Assembly: GCA_023213395.1 (NCBI GenBank)
Contig: CM041465.1
Coordinates: 214,713,741-214,777,740 of the forward strand
Source of the DNA: Cycas panzhihuaensis
Lineage: Eukaryota > Cycadophyta
DNA: 64,000 bases
Reading direction: 5' to 3'
Shown one piece after another: positions 10,961-20,692 of this stretch (the stretch's first letter is position 1; the number at the start of each line of letters is the position of its first letter). Made by a program: the position numbers and the translations under genes. The notes under the pieces were generated by a model. The model was not told where the DNA came from. It searched no databases and saw only the letters and a program-made list of their open reading frames with translations.

Positions 10961-13344
10961 ATGGCGATAGCGAGACTGGATCCAGTGAGTAGATGTCACT
11001 GAACCCAACCCATTTCGAAGTTTAAATTTTATTGGTTTCTTACAATTTTTATGTGGTTTTTAGTGCCCCTTATGGGCAACCGAAGGCCTCGTAGTCCGAA
11101 TCGACCCAAAAAGAGGCAGGACCCAGCATTAGGAGCCCTAGTCCCTGGACTTACCGGTCCACCAGGAGAATTTTTTGGTTTTTCAAGGCGTAAATCCTTT
11201 TGGGGATCGCTGTCGCATCGCAGAATGATCACGGTGCAGCGATCATTACTGCAGGACCCGATCGCCACAGGACCTGTGCCAAACTTAGCAGTACCGCTAA
11301 GTTTGGTGCAGTATGAAGGCAGAAAAAGAGATACAAGGGCCAAAAGAGCCTCAAATCTCAGGCAGAGAGAGTTCTGAGAGAGAGTCAGGAGTGCTGGTAA
11401 TTGGTATAAGGCTGACTTGATTGTTTTTGGTATGGACAGGCTGTCATCGCAGTGGAAAACCGCGAGAACGTAGGTATGGCCATGTTGAGTTACATGTAGA
11501 TGGCATCACAGGAGGACAGGGAGATCCTGCAGAGGTGTGGCATGTATAAGGCCTTCAAGACACCTTAGTATGCATTAGATCAGAGGTTACTGGTTGACAT
11601 TGTATCCCATTGGGATAGGAGGAGACATGTGTTCCACCTACCACAAGTAGGTGACGTGACGGTCACGCCGAGAGACATACGGTGGATACTGGGAGTACCG
11701 GTGACAGGGAGGCCAGTGAGACTGGGGACGCTGCCTAGCACCGAGGTAGCACACAGGGAGGTAGCTCTGTTCTTCACAGGAGCAGATAGGTGGGAGCGGA
11801 GGGGAGCTCTCCTCTAAACCATACTGATGTCAAGGATTCCTCAGGTGAGGAAGCTGGTTATATCAGGCATTCTCGCTCGATTTCAAAATGTAACTATAGG
11901 GAGATACTGGGTGGATGGTTGGATATAGTTCGCTGCTGCGAAGCCAACGAAAGGATGGATTGGGCAACCTCGAGCATCCATAACCTCGCCACCCGCCCAG
12001 ACACTATCAGATGACCCCAGAGGTGGGTTGTCATATAGCACACTACTACAGTGTTAGTTTTTCGATCATTTTGCGGCAGTGGCACCAGCGGGGGGACAAC
12101 ACCCCATCACAGAGCGGGCCCCGATGGTCCACAGGTGGCAGACTTAGTTGAGAGGGACAGAGGATCAGGCCCATGTCCGATGATTGGTGGAGGCGACATC
12201 ACTGGACCTCCTCACCCTACCAAATTATGTAGCAGAGCCCTATAGGATAGTGAGGTGGGACAGTGATGACAAGGCAGGCAGAGCAAGAGCGCCTGCAGGC
12301 GGTGATGATGGAGACGATGGAGATGACGGAGGAGACGGGGCCGGCCCGTCACGACCTGCATGAGAGGCAGGTCCCTCAGGGATGGTAGGAGGCGCAGAGG
12401 GTCCATCTGGGGCTGCCAGAGGGGAGGCAGGCCCATCAGAAGTGTAGGATGAGGGTAGGGGGCCCGTGACCAGGGCTCATAGGCTACAGATCGTGAGGGG
12501 GTCCGGAGGGATGAGAGCTGAGCCGATCCCTGCGAGGAGGGAGGTCCAGGCGGAGGAGGTGCCAGAGGATGAGGCACCCGCAGCTGGTGGAGAGCCAGGA
12601 GGGGAGGATGTCCGACGACTGTGAGGAGCCGGCGGCCACAGCAGGTGAGACCTACCCTTTTCCAGTGTCATTTGGCATCCAGTTAGATATTGATTTGGTT
12701 TGATCATGGTATATGGCGAGATACATACTGACACATGGCATGTTGTATTGGTAGGTGCAGTAGAGATCCAAAGATTGATAGAGGTTGTGGTGAGGGAGAT
12801 ATTCCCTCAGGTATATGCAGAGGGGCTACCGCCCATCTAGGCAGGAGATGAGCCTAGAGCGGCAAGTGCCCACATGGAGGCATTCGCCCCATTGGTGAGG
12901 GCGAGAGACATATAGGCCACAGAGTCCCAAGAGCACGTGACATCCCGGGGACAGCTGCAATAGGAGAGAGATGATGCGAGGCGCGAGAGGGATGAGTTAT
13001 GCGGATGGGTGCAGGCTCTAGAGGCACAAGGCGGAGGAGGCGGAGATGTTGAGAGCAGAGTCCAGATAGCGGTACTCACAAAGCACCTCAGAGTCATGGA
13101 GGAGGGACTCCAAGGAGAGAGGGATCGTATCCAGGCCTGATACGATCAGCTAGTGGCACAGATGGCATCGAGGTCGAGCCGAAGCAGGACGCATACCCAC
13201 ACAGCGACGACAACCCCGAGATGACCACGAGACGAGGGTAGCGAGGCAGGCAGCTCGCGGAGGCCCAAGAAGAGCCTCGGAGGGATGTGGTCCCTAGGAG
13301 AGGGATCACATAGACCGGGAGATGGTACCCCAGGAGCGGGGTAG
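10961..13344 (+). pseudogene. Antisense plant mobile domain (PMD) gene of element B, three exons
   Basis: On the plus strand, opposite to gag-pol, three exons can be read: 10961-10984 (ATG plus 7 codons), 11440-12644 and 12755-13344. Intron 1 runs from GTGAGT to 'tatggacag'; intron 2 from GTGAGA to 'attggtag'. Exon 1 joins exon 2 in phase 0 and leads straight into the PMD: 'LLVDIVSHW', then 'HVFHLPQVGDVTVTPRDI', 'WILGVPVTGRPVRLG'. This matches the PF10536 pattern (W...F.lp.GE.TiTl.D...LLGLPv.G.PV). A 'CWFFDHF'-like stretch, an acidic Gly/Asp-rich linker and a charged C-terminal coiled coil ('ERDELCGWVQALEAQ', 'GERDRIQA') follow. In-frame stops at about 11497, 11569 and 11815, plus indels, make it a pseudogene. 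PMD proteins are nuclear; Arabidopsis MAIN and MAIL1 affect transposon silencing. The role here is unknown. Confidence 0.72.
10985..11439 (+). other. Intron 1 of the element B PMD gene, with two palindromes
   Basis: The intron has donor 'CCA|GTGAGT' and acceptor 'tatggacag|GCT' after a T-rich run ('ttgattgtttttgg'). It contains a hairpin at 11220-11252 (arms GCAG.ATGATC / GATCAT..CTGC) and a nearly perfect 28-bp palindrome at 11279-11306 (arms CCAAACTTAGC / GCTAAGTTTGG around a GTAC core). The corresponding introns of C and A are at 30025-30349 and about 24750-25259. Confidence 0.55.
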
Positions 13345-13889
13345 CAGTAGAGTAGGAGGTGTACATATGATTTTGAAAGGGGAAAGCACGGGCCCCAGGG
13401 GGTCATATATAGGACACCGACTTCCCAAATGTATGATGTGACATGATTTTTGGATGTATATATATATATACGGGGTAATTGGAACCCCATTTGGATATGA
13501 AATGCTGTGTATATATCATGTGTAGATGACATGTATGTTTATTTTGTATGTTGTAAATGTTATACTGTGAATATTTTGTGTTATGAATATTTTATTGTAT
13601 GATGCACATGTTCCCTTCTATGTATGGCTATATGTCTAATAGGAGCACACACACACATCATGAGTGGAGACGACAGAGAGGTCTGAGGTTAGAGGATAGA
13701 GTGGCATACACGTCTGCAGAAGAGCATAGCGAAATATGCAAAGGGAACGGTAGGTAGGAGAGAGAAGTGACGATGCTCCAAAGCGTCATCCTGATTGGGG
13801 AATACCCAAGTAGGAAGACAAAAGTTCCCGAGAGGGTATGGGAACACAAGTTCTGCGGAAGGAACCAGAGGGAAGAAGAATGATCCATC
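13345..13889 (+). other. 3' flank of the PMD gene, between PMD and integrase
   Basis: No gene is seen. It holds an AT dinucleotide run ('tatatatatatac', about 13457-13470) and T/A-rich sequence with TTGTAT-type elements (13540-13610) such as plant 3' ends use. This is a plausible 3' end for the plus-strand gene, which runs convergently toward the minus-strand integrase tail. C (32252-32880) and A (43863-44530) have aligned counterparts. Confidence 0.45.
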
Positions 13890-15350
13890 TTAAATTTCCA
13901 TTCTACCCATGGTTGGGGAGAATGGGGACAACCTAAGATGGTAGTTTAGGCTCATTTCGGAGCAGGGTGAAGGGATCACCGAAAGATCGTGCGTAAAACT
14001 TCTTAAGGAATTTCCCATTAACAACTTTCTCAAATTTAAGCCCTTATAGGGTGGATATCCTGTAGGCACCATTACCGAGGGATTCGATAATGACGAAAGG
14101 ACCAACCCATCGAGGTCTGAATTTGGTCAAGCGATCATGGAGATACTCGAGCTTGAGGATGTGGTCCCCAGGAAACAAAGGACATGAACAAAGATGTTTA
14201 TCGTAGGTCCTTTGCGAGCGAGCTTTGGATGCCAGGTTAGCCTGATAAGCGTCTAAGTGTCTCTCATCCAAAACCTCGAGGTCCAGAAGGTGAGCCTGAC
14301 TAGGGAGAACGGGGTCATTCCTGTGGCGGAACGGATAGAGGTGCAGTAAGCCCATAAAGCGGAGGGCAGCTGAAGGTGCCAATTCTTTTGGGATTGAGCA
14401 ACGGTTTTCTTGAGAATGTTGACGAGAGTCTTATTGAAAGACTCCACCTGGCCATTTACCTGAGGGTAGTAAGGGGAGGAAGTCTTGTGAGAAATTTTGA
14501 ACTTCTCATAAAGCTCATCCATCTCCTTATTATAGAAAGGAGTTCCACTGTCAATGATTAGGACGTCTGGAATCCCAAAACGGCAAATGATGTGCTGGTA
14601 AATGAACATGACAATCATTTTACCAGGGGTAGTGATCAAGGGGATGGCCTCTGCCCATTTAGTGAAATACTCTGTGGCAGTCAAGATAAACTTGTGTTGC
14701 AACGACGAAGGCAGGGAGATAGCCCCAATGAGGTCTAGTCCCCACTAAGTAAAAGGCCATGGTGAAACAATAGGATGCAGGGCCTCGGAAGGCACATGGG
14801 AAATGTTGGTATATTCCTGACATCACTAACATTTCAGAGCAAAGGCATGAGCGTCCTTGAAAAGGGACGGCTAGAAATAACCCATGCGAAGGATCCTCTA
14901 AGCCATAGACTGGCCCCCAAAGTGACCTCCACAAATACCATAGTGGCATACGTGAAGTACCTGGTCAGCTTCATCAGTAGTGACGCAGTGGAGGAGGATC
15001 CCATTGAAGGACCTCTTGTATAATACCTTGTCTATGAGGAGGTATTACCTGGCAGAAGTCCAGATACGAGATCTAACTTTACTATTGGCATCGGGCAAGA
15101 TCGCCGCAGAAGATACCAAGACTATGTCACCATACCACTCATTATCGATGAGTGGATGGGGAGAGACTCCCTGAATCGTCAAGATAGACTCATCAGGGAG
15201 AGAGTCGTCAACGGGGGCACTAAAGGAGTTAGGGATAGGGGCATCCATGAGTTGCTTGGTCACTACCATTCCCTTCTTTGATTTCCGGTTGACGATATGA
15301 AGGTCGAATTCTTGAAGTAGGATAGCCCAATGACTGGCCGTACCCGTCAA
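13890..15350 (-). pseudogene. Integrase of element B
   Basis: Pieces on the minus strand give the domains in order. 15045-15350 is the RT/RNase H-integrase linker. 14253-14702 is the catalytic core, with 'ILTATEYFTKWAEA', 'FGIPDVLIIDSGTPF' (second Asp) and 'PQVNGQVESFNKTL' (Glu of the DDE triad). 14044-14382 is the C-terminal part with 'RPRWVGPFVIIESLGNGAYRI' (a GPY/F-type module). The zinc-binding N-terminus and the first Asp region (near 14700-14760) are in other frames. Integrase joins the cDNA to host DNA. The usual TDNG around the second Asp has become IDSG. It is inactive as it stands. Confidence 0.85.
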
Positions 15351-15800
15351 ATCCGAACAAGTAAGTATCGCAAGGGATCAGATTGAACGATCACCTTGGT
15401 GGTGTTTCCAAGCAAGTAGTATCTGAACTTCTTGGTTGCATGGACCAAGGAGAGGCACTCCTACTCGACAAGGGAATAGTTAAGCTCAGCAACCACGAGG
15501 GTGCGACTGATGAAATATATAGCTCTCTCGGTTCCTGAGTCATCCTCCTGGGCTAACATAGCGCCCAAGGACCCGTTAGTTGCTGAGGTGTATAGGACGA
15601 AGGGAGTATCGAATCAATGAGGCGCCAACGTAGGAGCGGAAGCAAGGGCTTCCTTAAGTCCTTCGAAGGCCTTTTGGGTCTTGTCAGACCAGGCAAAAGG
15701 AGCTCCCTTCTTCAATAGGTTCGTGAGGGGTTTAGCGCTCACAGCGAAGTCTACTAAGAAGTGCCTAAGAAAACCAAGCCTTCCTAGAAATGACTTAATC
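15300..15800 (-). pseudogene. First RNase H of element B
   Basis: Downstream of RT and in the same general frame with stops, the minus strand reads 'SFLGRLGFLRHFLVDFA', 'KGAPFAWSDKTQKAFEGLK', 'PFVLYTSATNGSLGAMLAQE', '[19 protein letters not shown]' and '[11 protein letters not shown]'. This is the connection and the usual Ty3/gypsy RNase H. The position expected to be Asp in 'LYxDAS' is Thr ('LYTSAT'), and a stop falls at 'YSLVE*EC'. It cannot be active in this copy. Confidence 0.8.
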
Positions 15801-15802
15801 TA

Positions 15803-16640
15803 TCATTGAGTTCTAGGCAGCGGCATGTCAAGGATTGCCCTGACCTTGTCAGGGTCAATCTGGATTCCTTGCTTGGACACAAGGAACCCAAGGAGTTTGC
15901 CCGAGGTAACAACAAACATACACTTGAGCAGATTTAAACTGACGTGATACTTATGGCATCGTAAGAAGATGGCACGCAAGTCGGATGGATGATGGGCCCT
16001 GACACAGGAGAGACCCATCATATCATCCATGAAGACCTCCAATGTGTTATCAATGAGGTCATGGAAAATGAAATGCATGGCTCTTTGGTAAGTAGCACCT
16101 ATATTCTTAAGACCAAAGGGCATCGCCTTGTAGGCGAAGGTACCCCAAGGTGTGGTGAAGGCCATCTTATGGCAGTCTTCGGGAGAGATCTGAATTTGGT
16201 TATAGCCGGAGAAGCCGTCCATTAGGGACATAACGTTAAATCCGGTAGTGCGATCAATAATTTGATTGATAAAGGGTAGCAGGAAGTTGTCCTTAGGACA
16301 AACATTATTGATGTTGCAGAAATCAACACATATACGGATTGCCCCATTCTTTTTAGCAATGGGGACAATATTAGAGACCCACTTAGGGTAGTCAATGGAA
16401 GTAATAAGCCCAGCATCTAGAAGTTTCTCAACCTCCATCTTGACGGCGGCTGAGAGCTTCGGGTGAAGGGGACACTGCTTCTGGCGCACAGGGTGGGCGC
16501 CAGGAATGGTGGTGAGGTTATGAGTGACAATGGAGGGGTTGATTCCCTTCATGTCAGCATAGTCCCATACAAACACGTCTCGAAACTCCTAGAACAGAAG
16601 GGAGTATTCCCTTATCTCATCAAGGGAACATTCCAACCCA
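15803..16640 (-). pseudogene. Reverse transcriptase of element B
   Basis: The ORF at 15803-16576 (257 aa) is the best-preserved RT in the window. It has 'KWVSNIVPIAKKNGAIRICVD' (aa 65-85), the first catalytic Asp in 'SLMDGFSGYNQI' (D120), 'TPWGTFAYKAMPFGLKN' (aa 142-158) and the active-site pair in 'VFMDDMMG' (F182-M-D-D185). Gypsy RTs usually have Y at the first of these, so FMDD is a variant, shared with element C. The ORF begins inside the protease-RT linker and ends at a stop just before the RNase H connection. RT copies the genomic RNA into cDNA in the virus-like particle. Confidence 0.9.
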
Positions 16641-17377
16641 ACCTTAATGATCTTGCTGGGGGCTAAGACTATGTCTTGGGTCGTGCCCATGTACATGGCA
16701 TTGCCCTCCTCGAAGTGGAGAGGGGCAAGGTCAACAGGAGGAGGTGGAATAGGAGACGGATCTGGACGCCAAGTGTGGATCCGATCGCAAGGATCTTCTG
16801 GTGACCAAGCTTGTGGTGACCAGAAGGCAAGTTGGGCGCAAAACCTGCTAGGTGCTCAAGCTGGCCATCCTCAAAGTAATCCACCCCATGGATGACCTTA
16901 CTTCGTGTAGCGGGCGCACTGGAGGGAGTAGAAACAACGGGACCGTGATGGCCGCCAAAGTTGCTCAACTTCCTCGTGGGACCTGTGGAGGAGAGTCAAA
17001 AGAGGCTCCTCGGCGAGTGAAAGGCGCTTGAAGCCATTACCCACGGGGGGTAATGAAGGAGAAGAACTGATGATGAGCAGGTCAACACAACCAATGACAT
17101 GTGACACGCAGGAGTAGCTAGCCTCACCAACGAGAGAGATTCTAGATAGGGATCTAGAATGAGACGGGTGCGACCCATCAAAAGTGAGGAAAGAGACGGG
17201 GTGAAGACAATCCTCGCCCTCATCGTGTGACTCGTCGTCACTAAACGAAGTGAGATACCCATAACTCCCAATGCCAATAAAGGCAAATCGCGTGAGACTA
17301 GGGGAAGAAGATGCAGGATCTTCTTCGGATGCGTTAGGTATGCCACTAGAGCAAGTCGAGGCGTGCGTAGAAGGACC
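16641..17377 (-). pseudogene. Protease-RT linker of element B
   Basis: This variable linker aligns with residues ~210-480 of the long ORF at 35481-37010 in C. It is acidic and Ser/Pro-rich and includes a stretch naming the shared 'VIHGVDYFEDGQLEHL' region at 16830-16890. Frames are shifted several times relative to C. No catalytic motif is expected or seen here. Confidence 0.6.
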
Positions 17378-17860
17378 TTAGTTTGTCAAATTGGTGGAAC
17401 AAGTTTGTTTGGTAAATGGACATTCGTGGGGAATCACTCTCGTCCGTCCGTCATGGACGAATTTATGTTGTCCCCAAAGAGTCAAGCACACGGCTCCCAT
17501 TTGGTCGAGCCATGTACGACCTAGAAGGAGGTTGTAGTCAACGTCAACGTCGAGGACTACAACATCGACAAGAACAGTCTTGCCCTCAAGGGTGAGCAGA
17601 ATCATGACAGATCCCAAAGGGGTCTTCGCCATCATTATAACTTGGCATTGCCATGGAATAGGTTCCATAAAGATACCAAGCTCTTGCATGACACGCAAGG
17701 GCATGGTATCGGCTGTAAGAACCATTGTCAACAACAACCTTCAAGGGTACAATGGGTGTATCGATAGTGATAATGAATGGGAAGTTCCACCGACGCTCCT
17801 TTCACCAAATGAGAGGAAGATCCTTAGGATCAAATGAGATAACGGTCCACAACTTTGGGT
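17378..17860 (-). pseudogene. Aspartic protease of element B
   Basis: The ORF at 17378-17737 holds 'MPLRVMQELGI', 'VDVVVLDVDVDYNLLLGRTWLDQMGAV' and 'HKFVHDGRTRVIP', the C-terminal half of a retropepsin-like fold. The active-site segment (DNGSS in C) sits at the start of this ORF in a shifted frame, where the DNA still encodes 'VVDNGS'. The protease would cut the Gag-Pol polyprotein. It is broken by the frameshift next to the active site. Confidence 0.78.
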
Positions 17861-20518
17861 AACGCCAAAGCATGGACAAGCGCATCACCGATCCTAAAGC
17901 TTCAGAGGAGGGCCACCGCTGAGACAACTCCTCAAAACGCCCATCAAGGATATTCTCAAGGCAATGCGATGAAGCTCGTCCACGATGGAGAAGGGCTTAC
18001 CCTTCGCCGTAGGCTGGGTAAGTGCCCTTCAGAAATCATAACGACCTGGGCATACAGGAATAGCCTTGGGAAAGAGAGGTATCTCCAGAGGAAGGTTCTC
18101 CTAAGAGGGGCTAAGGAGCCAAGTAGAAGAAGCTCCGCCGCTTCCTCGCTACCGAAACCGCATAAGGACGTAAGAAGGAGTTGCTTCAAGCAACTGGATC
18201 ACCTTCTTCCCCTTGTTCTGGGGTCGCGAAGGTGATGGGGTGCGACGGCTAGGAGAATGAGAGGAAGAAGACGAGTTCCGGGCACCCTTCCCTTTGTCGT
18301 GAGAAGGATGGGGATCAGGCGATCTTCCTCAGTTCTGGTTATTCTTGGTTTGGGTGTTGCGATCACGTTCCCCATATTTAAGGAACGAATCCTTGTAAAC
18401 TGGTTGGTCCAAATTAGACTTTTAGGCCCATTTGGGGGAAGAGTAGCGTCGAGGGGCATCCTTAGGATGCTGGGCCCTATAATGTGAATCATCGTGGAAG
18501 CACTCCCCATGAATAGAGCACTACTTCTTCTCAAGCGGAGGGTCTGACCTTCTCGCTTGAGAGGACTAGGCGTTTCCATTCCTGGGGAGAGGAGCTTGAG
18601 TTGTTTGTTGGACTTGTTTGGTGGATGTAGGAGATGAAGGAGCCTAAAGCTTGAGTTCCTTCATTGTACGCTCAAACGAGCGTATGGCTGATGTGAGAGG
18701 GTCTAAAGTCCTCTCAGTCAGATGAGAGGAAGACCAGGTAGGTTGTGAAGGTTTGGTATCTTTGGTTGGGGGTGGTACCTCACAGCGTTGTGAGGGCTTA
18801 AGAGGTTCCTTGAGACCGGCTTGGATCTCAATAGCCTCCAATGCCAAACACTTGGTGATCGCGGGGTCGCTTGTGGTCACCCCCATTTTAAGGACTTCTA
18901 CATGCACTTTGGGATGAAGTGCATTGACAAAGAGGTCTCGCTTCAACTCCTCGAGCAATGTTGCTTTAGTGGAGTGAAGCAAGTTGTGAAATCGCCGCAC
19001 AAAGTCACGATTCATTTCATCGTGACCTTGTTTGAGCGAAAGGAGTGACTTTATTCTGCTCTTGAATGGACGGGCTACATCAAAATAGTTGATGAACTCG
19101 TCTAGTAATTGCTGGAATGAATGGATCGAATGGGCAGGGAGACGGTAGAACCACTTGAGGGCGTCACCCTGCAAGGATCACAAGAATAGTTTCATTAAAA
19201 TATGGTCATAAGCCCAGTAATCAATGCATGCCATAGAAAAACTACGCACATGTTCACCGGAGCTCATGACGAAGTTCCCTCGAATCTAGGAACTTCAGGG
19301 GGATGAGGCGGCAGATTGGTTCTTAATACCTCAATGGATAGGGGTGTTGACCTAAAGTCCATGAAGGGGTGTGCCCTTGCCTGGACCATAGGATCAATGA
19401 ATGATGTAGCGGGTAACGAATAAGGAGCAGATGGGGGTGGCACACCCATCCCTCCTTAACGAAATGGCCTCACCGGAAGAGGCATGGGGTAGGTGCTCGA
19501 AGGAGTCCGTCCTCGAAGGCACAACGAATGGAATTACGCTGGATGATGGAAAAGATGGATGCGGAACCGGGTTTTGCCCATATGGGCCACCCGTAGGTCG
19601 AGCAACCCCATATGGGTGTAGTGGATCCACCCCATAAGCTGGGAGATGGCTTCCTCTACCCTGCCCCCAAGGTTAAGAAGTATACCCTGGGGGAACGTAG
19701 AAGGAAGCACCAACATGTTGGTTTTGAGAGTGTGCGGGAACGGGTCCTACATGACTGGTAGCCAAAAGGCTAGTAGGACCGACGAGCCTACTAGGAAAGG
19801 TATGCGCCACATTAGGGGATGGCACATTAGCTTGGCTAGGGATGGGTATGCAAACCTTCAATTGAGCGAAAGACATACCACGGGAAGATCCCGAAACACT
19901 AGGACCTCGATAAGAAACGGAAGGTGCAACATGTGCCCCCACTACAGGAATAGGAAAAGAGTGGGACACATGCGTAGGCACGAAGGGATTTGTTGTCAAA
20001 GGAAGAGTAGATGAGGATGAGGCATGCGGGGGAGGAGCGGAAGAAGAAGAGGCTCCTCCATGAAAAGTACCCTCAAGCCATCCAAGACGCGGTTGCAAGC
20101 ATGCCGCACAGTGACACTCGTTAAGAGCTTCAACTACGTCGACAGGAGGGCTTTCTACATACTCGTAAGAGGTAGCTGGGACCTCAAACAAGGTAGATCC
20201 CTCGGGATGCTCCTCATAAGGGTCACCGATTGAGTGGTAAGTCTCAAGAGGAACGGATCCTTCCACCGCGTGGGTAGAGGGATGGACGTCAAGCGAGTGA
20301 TGTTGGTCACTCAGGTAATAAAGGGGGTTATCACCCTCCTAGGTGGACCCTAGAATAGAGGAAGCGAAATCATGGGTTTCTAAAGTTGAGGTGTGGTAGG
20401 CCCAATCAGAAGAGTATCCCTCCATAGTCAAATCAAAATTTAACAAAGGAAGAGGACGATACTCGGGGTCTTCTAACAATGGAGGTAGACTGCACAAGCG
20501 ACGAGAAAAGTGTCGCAT
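17861..20518 (-). pseudogene. Gag of element B
   Basis: The start is taken as the ATG at 20518, equivalent to C's 39555 ('MRRSSRRL' in C). The N-terminal part (19673-20266 and flanking frames) is Ser/Pro/Gly-rich and low in complexity. 18644-19174 encodes the conserved gag core: 'GDALKWFYRLPAHSIHSFQQL', 'DEFINYFDVARPF', 'LLSLKQGHDEMNRDFVRRF' and 'LKRDLFVNALHPKVHVEVLK' (Retrotrans_gag type, PF03732). Around 18485-18524 a Cys/His cluster ('CSIHGECFHDDSH') resembles a zinc knuckle. Gag builds the particle and binds genomic RNA. Several frameshifts and stops divide the reading frame. Confidence 0.82.
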
Positions 20519-20671
20519 GCAAGGTCAACCAACAATGTTAGGGAAAAAGATAGGGTGGTAAAGGCACACGCGCTAGGGGCTGCCCAACAAAGAGGTTGAA
20601 ATAGGTGAAAAATGATCACAAAAAGGTAGCAAAACCAACAGAAGAGAGCAGAAACTAGCTCCCATCGGGCA

Positions 20672-20689
20672 GCCCCAAGATGGTCACCA
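20672..20689 (-). other. Element B primer binding site
   Basis: On the minus strand, 3 nt after the LTR end, the sequence is TGGTGACCATCTTGGGGC. It starts with TGG, as needed to pair with a tRNA 3' CCA. A has the same site with one change (48582-48599); C's is badly mutated. The tRNA is not assigned. Confidence 0.65.
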
Positions 20690-20692
20690 AAG

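Noticed and set aside
12212-12577. Minus-strand ORFs rich in Pro, His and Leu opposite the PMD linker (also 31138-31647)
   Set aside because: They are the antisense reading of the Gly/Asp-rich linker; composition explains the open frame.
13451-13472. TA dinucleotide run as an origin or promoter
   Set aside because: It is a simple repeat in the 3' flank of the PMD gene; no other signal supports either role.
15803-16576. Possible endogenous pararetrovirus (caulimovirus) because of RT plus RNase H
   Set aside because: Integrase, LTRs, target site duplications and a gypsy gene order are present; no movement protein is seen.
17855-18235. 126-residue plus-strand ORF, and others such as 19646-20014 and 18257-18487
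   Set aside because: They are mirror frames of the minus-strand gag/protease of element B; they have no domain and no counterpart open in C.
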